64,000 nucleotides of DNA. It comes from Chlorocebus sabaeus (lineage: Eukaryota; Chordata; Mammalia; Primates; Cercopithecidae). Below the pieces are notes generated by a model. The model searched no databases. It saw only the letters and a program-made list of their open reading frames with translations, and had not been told where the DNA came from. Where the stretch lies: positions 66,320,816 to 66,384,815 of the forward strand of contig NC_132919.1 in NCBI RefSeq assembly GCF_047675955.1, in the 5' to 3' direction. Below are positions 23,901 to 35,100 of this stretch, piece after piece. Numbering within the stretch: the stretch's first letter is position 1; every line of letters begins with the position of its first letter. The position numbers were made by a program, and so were the translations under genes.

Positions 23901-26078
23901 GGTGTCTGCCACTAAGTTCAGACAGCTAGTAAGTGGCAGAGGCAGAATTTTCCTTTTTTGTTTGTTTGTTCGTTTTAGTAGAGATGGAGTCTCCCCATGT
24001 TGCTCAAGCTGGTCTTGAACTCCTAGGCTCAAGTGATCCTCCTGCTTCAGCCTCCCAAAGTGCTGGGATTACAGGTGTCAGCAACCATGCCTGGCCAGAG
24101 GCAGAATTGGGACCTTGACGGTCAGGCCCCAGAGCCTGTGCTCATAGGCAGGACCCTAGAGGGCATCCCTCTAGGGTATTATTCAGGGGTGCATGACATC
24201 CCCCTGCCCACATTCCATTGTTAGCTCCTCCCACTCCCCCCACCATCCAGGGGCAGATGATGTCCCATCACCATGGGACCCTCAGGTGACCTGTGAGGGG
24301 GTTGCCCTGCTGCAGAAGGCCAGAGCAAGAAGCTGAGCCTTGGTTTGGGAGCTGTCCTGCTGGCGCGGACTGGAGGGAAGCCTGCTTCAAGCTTCTGAAA
24401 GGAAGTGGTCTGCGGTTGGCCCCGGGAGGATGGGAGAAGCTAGGCAGAACAGAGCTTCCTGCAGAAAACACCTGCAAGCCTCACTTGGCCTCCCCCCTCC
24501 TGCCCCAGCACTCACACTTTGCTCTTCAGCCTGTGTGGCCAGGCTCTGAGGGGGCCGGGACTCCAGGGCTTGCGAGAAAGGGTTTCTCGCCTGCGGGTGT
24601 GAATGCTGCGGGGGTAACTCTCACCATAGCTGCCACCCACCAGTAGGTGGGACTGTGCCACCAGGGAGTTTGGGTTTCCTTTCTACCCAGCAGGCACGGC
24701 TCAGTGGCAGACACCAACCACTGGCATCTGGGTTGTATTTCATAATTTGCAGGGTACTTGCAGAACCTTGTCTCATTTAAGCTTTGTAATAACCCCACAA
24801 AATAGCTGGTAGTAACTGAATTTTACAGTCACTCAAATGGAACTTTGAGAAATTAGATGAAGATCAGGGTGAGGCAGCTGGTGAGCAGCACAGCCCGCCC
24901 TATGGTCTCAAGGCCCTGGGGACCCTTCTGCCTGCCCCTGGAGGAGTCGACACATGTTCAGAATTTGAGTCAGGGCCTCTGCTTTTTGCCCAGGGCACAC
25001 CCCACTCCCATTCCCACTGGCCCCAGCTGTGGAGACGCCTCGAACAAGGGGGCCGAAGCCAGTCCTGCCCCACAGTCCCGAGGCATCCAACACTGTGCGG
25101 ACTCCCCTGCCCCCTGCTGGCTGCCCATCCACTCCCTGTTGCCATCCCCGACCCCAGTCCCTGCCCCCCAGCTACTTCGCTGCTCGCCACAGCCCTTACT
25201 CTGCTGCTTCCATTCTGGGGCCCGAGTGGAGGGGTGGACCTAGAGGATGCTGGCATTGCCAAGCCAGCAGTGGGGACACTGGACACAGGCAGCAAGGAGT
25301 AATGGAGCAGAACGCAGGCTCTGGAAACAGTCAAACCCAGATCTGAATGCCAGCCACGCCACTTCATCACTATGTGACCAGACAGATTTCCTAACCTCTC
25401 TGAGCATCCATTTCTTCAGCTGTAAAATAATGATAGTTCTTACAGTGTGTTGTTGTAAAGATTAATTAGTAGGGGAGTTCTGAGTGGTGGAAATACGAGT
25501 GGTTATTCTTGTGTTTGTACCTACCTGTAAAAACAAAATTAGCAGATCCTTTCCACCACAGCAGCTCCCAAGTTACTAGGAGCTGACTCTGGCCACACCA
25601 CTCACTCTCTACCCATCTCCCCAGGCTGCTCCCGGCAGATCGGCTTCTCCTTTGTACGACCCAAGCTCTGTGCCTTCTCTGGCCTCTATTACTGTGACAT
25701 CTGCCACCAAGACGATGCCTCAGTGATTCCGGCCAGGATCATCCACAACTGGGACCTCACCAAGCGCCCGGTAAGTCTCAAGCCCAGCCTGTCAGAGCCA
25801 CTCAGGGCTGCTGAGGGACAGAGGGGTGTTCACTCCTCTTTGCTGCTGCTGTTCATCTGTTTAGAGAAGTTTGGCTCCTCTAAACAAGGGAAACCGGGGT
25901 CACTGGTTCAGGCACTGATGTAGGGGAGCTAACCAAGAGAAAAGCTTGGTGCTTGTCCACAGCCCTGGGCAGAGCTCCGTCGGTGGCTGTCTTGGTCCCC
26001 AGGAGGGAGTCTGAGGATGGTTTCCTGCAGCAACAAACATAACTGCTTAAGGTACCAGCAGATAAATGTTAGATAAAC

Positions 26079-26129
<51 letters not shown>

Positions 26130-29100
26130 ATAGATTAGATAGGTAGACGGATGCATGGCTAGGGTGGGCAGGTAGGTAGGTGGATGAGCAGGTGGCTACA
26201 TGGATGGGTAGGTGAATGGTGGATGGGTTGATGGGCAGGTAGTTGGGTAGATTGGTGAATGGGTGGATAGGTAGGTGGATGAGTGGATGGGTTGGTGGGT
26301 AGGTGAATGGGTAGATGGGTAGACAGTGGGTATATGGCTGGGTGGATGGGTGAATACGTAGGTGGATAGGTAGATGGGCTGGCCAGCGAGCTGGCTATAC
26401 CTTGGAGCAGTCATCCTTGCCTTTGCCAACCCTATGAGGCCCAGATGACTGCACCCCCCCGCCCCCCCGCAGGCTCTGCATGGGCATATTTATTTCATGT
26501 TTTGAAAAGTACTTTTTCTGTGGCTCCCCCCATTATTAAGATAATACATGGTTATTGTTTAACATTTTAAAATTACAGAAAAGCCCAAAGACCAATCAAA
26601 ATTCTGTGCCGTAACCCAGAGGTCACCATTATTAACATTTTGGGGTATACCCTTTTCTGTGCATTTATTGACATATGCATCTATTTTTTATAAAGTTGGG
26701 ATCAGACAGGACTCATACCGCTTTATAAGAAGCTTGGGGCCGGGCGCGGTGGCTCAAGCCTGTAATCCCAGCACTTAGGGAGGCCGAGACGGGCGGATCA
26801 CGAGGTCAGGAGATCGAGACCATCCTGGCTAACACGGTGAAACCCCGTCTCTACTAAAAAAATACAAAAAACTAGCCGGGCGAGGTGGCGGGCGCCTGTA
26901 GTCCCAGCTACTCGGGAGGCTGAGGCAGGAGAATGGCGTGAACCCGGGAGGCGGAGCTTGCAGTGAGCTGAGATCCGGCCACTGTACTCCAGCCCGGGCT
27001 ACAGAGCAAGACTCCGTCTCAAAAAAAAAAAAAAAAAAAAAGAAGCTTGGTTCACTTAATATTATACCTTGGGTATAATACTAATTTTTTATGTTCACCA
27101 AATGCTTTTGAATAAGATGTACCCTAAAGTCTTTCAGAATTTTCCTTTTCTCCAGCTGAACTTAGCCACTTTCCTAGCTATGTCACCATGAGCAAATTAG
27201 CTTCAGTTTCCTCATCTGTAAAAGGAGGATTAACAACAGTGTCTGTGGCGGGGCTGTTGGGAGGGCAGGTGTGGCAGTGTGTGCCTGTCAGTTAGAACAG
27301 TGTCCTTTCTCTCCCTGGGGCCTATCACACCTCCTGCCTATTCACCCACCCATCTACCTAATTCACTTGGTCAGTGTCTGCCTCAAGGGTTGCAAATTTG
27401 GTTTTCTTCCAAAGGCACAGATTTCTACTGAGATAGACACAAACACAAGGAAGAAGCTGTTTGCTTCTCTGGAGAGTCAGGGCCTGCCAGCTATGTAGTC
27501 CTGATGTGTGGCTGTGTCTTCATCATAGTGCAGGGAAGGTGACTCTCAGTCAGTTCTACCTCAGCCTCCACCTCCCTGGGATGGGGAAACCCCACAGAAG
27601 TTGGCTTCATTTTGATTTTTTTGTAGTTTGCCTTGTCCCCACCCCTGCTCTCAGTGTTAAATATCTAACCATATAGAGGAAATTAAACCTCAAAATCACC
27701 AAAAAATGCAAACAGCCCTTTGATCATAAAATGCATTCACTATTTACAGGACCCTGATACTTCCATTGAGCCATCTCCTTATTCACTGCCCTCATCCTTG
27801 TGCCACTTCCTTTTCTAACTAGAAAAGTACAGTCCTTCTCTAGGCATATCTGAGATCAGGAAATCTTCAGCTTGCTCTCCCTCTCAAAAATTGCTGGCCT
27901 AGGAAAGACAGGGAAATTCAAGATAGAAAGTGGCTGTCCCACGGGTTTGGGGCCTTATTGTTCACCGATGCTGTTCTGGCTGACCCACTTGTGCTGAGGC
28001 CTGGCTGGCACTGACAGGATGTCAGCCCAAGGGTGAGGCTTCTCTCTGTCTGTCTCCTCCATTCCCACAGGATAGGAACAGTCGCTGGGGAGCACAAAGC
28101 CCCTGCCCATCTGCAGTGCTTGGCAGTGTTCCGCACACATTCCTGTGTGTGATTTCATCAGAGCCTCACCCAAGGCCTGGGGCCAAATAATGGGAAGAAC
28201 TGAGTAAGGGTTAGAGAACAGCAGCTTGACCCAAGTCACCAGGAGTTTGCTATTGGGCTCTCCCTAGGTTGGGGGGCTGGTACCTCAGGGCCCCAGGCTA
28301 CGGGAAAATAAGAGGTTGTCCATTGCTGGGGGAGGTGAGAGATGCTGGCGGAGCTGGGAGACAAGACATCAGAGGTCCCCTCAGCCCCCAGATACAGGGG
28401 CAGGTCTCCTGAGGGCCAGTTTCATCCCCCAGCCCTCAAGGGGACAACAGGGCCACACCAGGCACTCACACAGCAACTGATAGCAGCTCACATTTACTGG
28501 GGATGTGCCACCTGCCAGGCCCCGTGCCAGGAGCTCTCCTGGAATACCTCTTAATCTGAATTCAAAATAATCCCATGAGAAAGAAGCCTCAGTCCTGGAC
28601 TGACATCCTGCCGAGTGCCGGGCCTCAGCACTAAAGCAGCAGCAGCGAACGAAAAGGCCCCAAACCAGTGAGCCTTAGTTGCTCTCATTTTCCCCATTTT
28701 ACAGAAGAGGAAACTGAGTCACAGAGCGGGATAAGTTTCACCAGGTCATATAGGTATAAAGTCGTGGAGGCAGGATTCAATTCTGTTCTGACTCCGAAGC
28801 CAGACTTTTTTTTGCCTACACAATTTATTAGAATTTGAAAACGTTGCTGGATACGACAGTCAAATAAATCAATTTCATTTCTATATATCAGCAAACAAAT
28901 TACTATTTTAAAAGATAATCATTTATAATAGTATCAAAAACAAAGCCACCAGACATAAAATATGTAATGAAAGGACTAGTTAAGAGGTTAAAGATCTGAG
29001 CCGGGCCAAAGCCAGACTTCTAACCACTATGCACTTGTCGGCTGTGGAGAACAGCTCCTCCGTCCTTACAAGGCAGCGAGGCCACTGCAGGGAGGGGGCT

Positions 29101-32100
29101 TCTGGTTAGTACAGCAGCCTGGTGTTCAGAGATGACACCTCAGCTCAGACCTGACAGGTTCTGGGGGCAGGTTGTATAAGCCACGTTAGCTCCTCTAAGC
29201 CTCCATTTCCTCATCTAGAAAACGGGGACAGGGACACCCTCCCTAACGGGTTGTTCTGAGGATGAAGGGAGAATGTGGTCAAGTTCCTGGCCCAGTGTTT
29301 TGCAAATAGTAGGTGCTTGATTACTGGCATTGGTATTAGGATCAGGGCCAAGGGTAGAACCTTCAACACCCTGTCAGCCGGGAGAGACTGAGACGGATCA
29401 CTCAGCTGCACACGGAGCCCCGGTGCTGCTGCTGGTGTGAGCCGAGGGAGCTCAGGGAAGCCTGTTGGTGAGCTGTGTCTGATCTGTAGCTTCCTGTGGC
29501 TGGAGCCTGACTCAGCCCGTCACCGGGTTCCTGAGTCAGGGCACAGAGGGGATTGCCTGTTTCCTTTAGTGGGGGGAAATAGGGGCCGGGAGGACAGGAA
29601 AGAGTGGGAAGGATCTGTGAGGCCCAGAGGGAGGGGGCGTTACCAGAGCAGTCCCTCCCTCATCTCAGCATGGTTGGGGAGGGGCAGCGACCCTTGCCAT
29701 TAAAGGGAGAGCGGGTTTGGGAGTCAGATAAACTGGGTTCAGAGCTTGACTGTACCATTTACAAGCTGGGTGACCCTAGCCAAATCTCCTGATCTCCTTG
29801 AGCCTCCATTTCCCATCTGTAAAATGAAGATAGCCTCTCAGGTAAGTGAGCAGGTCATGTGGCACCTGGCCAGGCAGTGCTCACTGAACAGCCATTCCTT
29901 CCCATCCCCAATGCCTGGTGGCATCCCCAGATCTGCAGGCAGGCCCTGAAGTTTCTGACACAGATCCGGGCCCAGCCCCTCATCAACCTGCAGATGGTGA
30001 ACGCGTCTCTGTACGAGCATGTGGAGCGGATGCACCTCATTGGCAGGAGCCGGGAGCAGCTGAAGCTCCTGGGGGATTACCTGGGCCTGTGCCGGAGCGG
30101 CGCCCTGAAGGAGCTCAGCAAGAGGTGAGCAACCTCTACGTGCATGCGTGTGTGTGCACATAAACACACATACATATATGTACATGTACACACAGACAAA
30201 CGTGCACACACAAATGTACACACAAATGCATAGACATGCACACACATGCACATGTGCACAAATGTACACACATGCAGGCACTCGTGCACATGCACACACG
30301 CAGGGGCAGAGCCCAGGGCAAGGCGTCCACCTGGAGGAAACCTGGGCAGAGATCTTCCCACTGGGCCTGGGAAATAATCACATCTTTTGGGGGTGATTTT
30401 GGGGTTTTGTTCATGTAACCATTTGTTTACTCAAAAACATGGACTGAGAACATGCTAAGCACTGCACACCTGGCGAGGCATGTGGGCTCCAACACTGAGC
30501 AGGGCAGAGCCAGGGCCGACCCACCGGAAGCCTCCGGCCTGACAGGGAAGACTGGTGGGAAAGTCAGCAACTCCATCCGGGGGTGAGGGTGAGAGGCAGG
30601 ATGTCCTGGAACCACAGAGGCTTGACATCCAGCCCAGATGAGAGGAGGACAAAGCAGAAAAGACTTCCTGGAGGAAGTGACTTCTAAGGTGAGACCTGAA
30701 AAATTAGGAAGAATTAGAAAGGAGAAGCAAAGGGGGAAAGAGCGTTCCAGACCGAAGGAATAGCACGCACAGGCCATGAACAAAGGCACCGTCGGTGGAA
30801 AGCCCAGGGAGAACTTTGGCTATGGTGAGGAGGGAAGTGGGGAGTGTGGCAAGAGGCAGGCGAGGGCCAGATGTTCCCACCTCTTCCCCATCCCAGCCAG
30901 TCATCTGGCCCATGCCAGCTTCCCTCCTGAAATTCTCCAAAGAAGACGTGATCGGGGCAGGGCCCTCAGGATGCCCTTCAGGAAGCTTCTCTCGCCAAGG
31001 GCCTGGGGCCTTTGGTGCTCAGGAATGGGATGTGATGCTGGGCTTCAACAGGGACTCAGGTCTCTCCATTCTTGTCATAAATGCTTCCTAGTCCTCAGGT
31101 CACAGCCCAGGCCACAGTCTTCCCAGGGCTGTGCTCTCCCGGCACCCTCAGGAGGGCAGACCTCATGTGGAGCAGGCTGCCAGTGCCTACTGCCCAGCAT
31201 GGGCTTCGAGTCCGCCTCTTCTGAATTTCTGGAGGCAGGGACCAGCTCACAAGCCCCTCCAGGTTCCTCCGTCTGGCCTTCCCTCGCCACAGGGCCGACC
31301 TAGAGAGCGCCTCTCTGAAGACTGCCTCTTCCATCCTGGCTGCAGTGCTCCCAGAGCTGGGCCTCCTCAGGACCAGGGTGTGCCCCGAGCAGGTCCCCAG
31401 GGGCTCTCAAGGGGTGCTGCAGGGTGCTCTCCCCTAGGCAAAGAGGAGAATCTGGCCCCACAGCTGCCAGCTGAGCCTTGGTCTCCTCTGCAGGGCCTGA
31501 AAGAACAGAAAACCCTCCGGGGACCACCATGTGGGACCCTAGACCCTAGAAGGCTTCACCCCTGGAGGCTCTGCCCATCCCAAGCATCCACGGGTGACTG
31601 GGTCTCCACCTCTTGGCAAGCGCTGACTCTCCCTACCTCTGAGAGTCCAGAGAGACTGTCCTCCTGCCCATCTAACCAGGTGGTGAAATCTCTGGGGTTG
31701 GGTGGGGCCTCATCACCCTCCTTGGTCAAGGAGCCAGGTACCTGCACAGGCCTGCAGACCTGTGTAGACCAGGTGCCTGTGGGGTGGGTTGTGGGCCCCA
31801 TTCACCCGTCCCCACCCTGCTGAGAGAGTTTGTTCATCGGCTTTACTGACCTGTCTCTGCGGGCACCAGGGGCAGCCCTGTCTCTCTCCCTAGCCCTCCT
31901 GCTCCGTCCCTGGGCAGCAGCGCTGTACTCCTGCTATGTGTCCAGCCTGCTTCCCGTGCCTGTGGAAGTCCCATGGAAACAGCGTGGGGCAGGGGAAACA
32001 GTATGGGAGCCCCTCAGCCACTGTGCGTCAGGAAAGTTGCTTCACTTCTCTGGGTCCAGCTTTCCCATCTATAAAATGGGCCAGTGATTCCTCCATTCCT

Positions 32101-35100
32101 GTGGCCTCCTGAACAGTGGTGAGGGCTGCGTGAGGGACCTAGAGTCTGGGCCACAGATGGCCCTGGGTTAGCATCATGTGTGCCCTGAGGGCACCTGATC
32201 CAGCCTTGGCAGGGGCCAAAGGAGCTTCCAGAGGAGATGGCATCTGAGCTGAGGGCACGCAGAGTTCTTTTCCTTTTTTCTTCTAAAATGTTTTTCTTCT
32301 TTACAAAGGTCAGTGTTTCAAGCAAGGGGCATTTATGAAAGGGAATAAAGCAGACCGTTCAGTCAGCCCTTCTCAGAGCCCACCACCACCTGCTTCTGCA
32401 CCTCACTCCATCCACACACACGTGTTGCCACAACAGCAGTGGCATTGTGTGTCTGTTGAACTGGGGTTTAGAAAAATGAGGAAAGAGTAGAAAGGGCAGG
32501 GGAGAACCTGGCTTTCCTGGCTAAGGGACCGGTAGCAAGAGGCTGGCCAGAGCACAGCTCACTGATGCCCTTGAGGGGCTCTGGGCAGCTGGACTTCGGG
32601 TACAGGGGCCAGAACTCAAAGGGCCCTTGAGGCCTTTGGATTTGATCTGCTACTTGTGGGGAACCACTGAAGGGTTTTGAGCACGGGGCTGTCACTTCTG
32701 ATCAACGGTTTAGAAAAGACCACTCTGAAAAGACCAGGTGCAGTGGCTCACGCCTGTAATCCCAGCACTTTGGGAGGCTGAGGCGGGTGGATCACCTGAG
32801 GTCAGGAGTTTGAGACCAGCCTGGCCAACATAGCGAAACCTCGTCTCTACTAAAAATACTAAATTAGCCGGGCGTGGTGGCAGGTGCCTGTAATCCCAGC
32901 TACTAGGGAGGGTGAGGCAGGAGAATCACTTGAACCCAGGAGGCAGAGGTTGCAGTGAGCCAAGATCATGCCACTGCACTCCAGGCTGGGAGACAGAGTG
33001 AGACTCCGTCTCCAAAACAAACACACAAAAAGACCATTCTGGCCCCAGCAGAGTGCAGTTGGTGAAGGGGACAGCCCTAGGTGGCAGCTAGTGTTAGTAA
33101 TTAACTCCAGGGAGCTGGGCCTGGACCAAGTCAGCCAGAGGGAAGGTTGAGAGGAGAAGAGGGCTGAGGCATGGGCAGGTCTTGGATGTCAGGGAGTTAG
33201 GGAGGAGCTGTCCTGCACTAATGGCAGCTGCCTGGCCGGATTCTCTCCTGCAGACCTAGGACCTGACTCCCAAGAGCCAGAGAAGCCCCTGAGAGTGTCC
33301 TCTCCAGTCTTGGGAGGAAGCCATCACAGAAATGCCCCACACCCTGTCCACCCACCGGACCTCAGTGTCCCTCCCGACAGCAGGGAGGGGTGGGCAGAGG
33401 AGGAGTCGGGGCTCAGGAGACAGGTGGCACCCAGGCCCCCACCCATGTCCCCCCGATCTTCCAGCCCTTGCCTGGCCCTCTCCTTCCCCATCACTTCATC
33501 GGTTCCAGGAGCTAAGATTTGACCTCTCCCCTCATTTTCCTGTCTCCTAGAGAGCCCTCCAGATTCCTGTGGTCTCTTCCCCAGCCTCACGCCAGAGGAC
33601 AAAGAGGGTTCTCCTCATTGTGTGGGTGAAGAAACTGAGGCCCCAAGTAGGCCTGGCTGTGCTCCGGTGCACGAGAATTTCTTTCCTGGAGGCCAGGAGG
33701 GGAAGTGGCCTCTCACCCCTGGGCCAGCACCCTCTCTCCTCTGGCCTTGACTGAGCACTGCGGAGAAGCCAGTTGCAAGTCCTTGCTGAGAGGGTGACGG
33801 GCCCAGGGCACAGGGGCTCCTAGAGCTTCCACGACTGTGGTCAGAGGACGGATGGCAAAGCTAATTCTCCATCCAGATCAGCCCACGCTCCTGCTAGCTC
33901 AGGGCTAACCTGTGTCCCCCCAGCCTGCTGTATCCCATGTTTTCTTGGTGACAAATGGCAGCTTCCCTTCCTAGAGTGCAGGAAGTTTACTGGGGACACC
34001 AGCTTGCTAAACTGAGGGGCCAGTTGGCATCTTGGCCTATATGGCTGCTTGGTGGGACTTACTGTCTCCACCCCGGTTTGGGCTCCCCTGGACCACAGCT
34101 GAGGCCACCAGCTGGGACAAGGCCAAGCCCCCATTCCAGATGCTCCACAGCTTGCACCCGGGAGGCCCAGACCCAGGGCTGGCACCATCCTGTCCCCAGA
34201 TGTCTGGGGCATCCTGGGGCAGGTTCCCAAGCATCCTCTGACTTGGAGTAACCTCCCACCGCCAGTACCCATGCAGACACACACAGCCAGGCCAGGCAGG
34301 TTTTGTACCAGGGGACTTTCTGCAGGTGTTTCCTCTCTATCTCTCAGGATGGGGCCCCCTGGATCCCTCCCGTTGGTGTAGTGGAAACTAGAGCTGCATT
34401 GGCGGCTGAGCCCTTGTTCTCTGCTGCCCCGGCCACCTCTGAAATGGGATCTGCTGTACTTAGGACACGTCTCAGTTGCTCTCGTGTAGCACGGAAACCA
34501 GACACTTTAATGTCTGTCCCTCAGCCAAACCAGGGGCCAAACAGGAGGGCAGAGGCCATATCCTGTGCATTACTGTCCCCAGCACTGTCCCTGGTATGTA
34601 ATGGTGGCAATAATGACAACAGCCTGCATCTCTAGGCATTTGCCAGGTAGACAGGGGTGCAGGCTCTGGAGCCAGGCCCCTATGTTCAAACTCCAGCTCT
34701 CCCGCCTACTAGCTGTGTGACCTCAGGCAAGTGATTTAACCTATTTCCTCTTCTCAGTTGGGATTGTGATAGTTCCAGCCTCAGAGGATTATTGTGAGAA
34801 TCAAATGAATGAATGCGTATGAAGCTCTTAGCCCAGTTCCAGGTCCCAAGTGTCTGCACCCATCCTCCTCCTTATGATTAATTACGTGTTTACTGTGAGC
34901 TCGGCACCAAGTCAAATGCTTTAAATAAGTTACTTAATCCAGACAACTCCATTTCCCAGACAGGGGAACCCAAGGTTCAGAGAGGTTGAGTAACTTGCCC
35001 AAGATCCAACCAGCTAGTTACCTTGAAGACCAGGCCCCAAGCCCAGGCAGGCCGAATTACGCTCCTAGGCCCTGCCCCGCCCAGGCGGCAGGTGTCTGTC

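Noticed and set aside
29838..30414. Cys/Val/His-rich frames around 30.1-30.4 kb
   Set aside because: Translations of the CA/GT repeat, not a cysteine-rich peptide gene.
31131..31823. 230-codon plus frame in a PLEKHM1 intron
   Set aside because: Not part of the PLEKHM1 protein, whose phases join cleanly without it. Low-complexity Pro/Ser/Gly translation.
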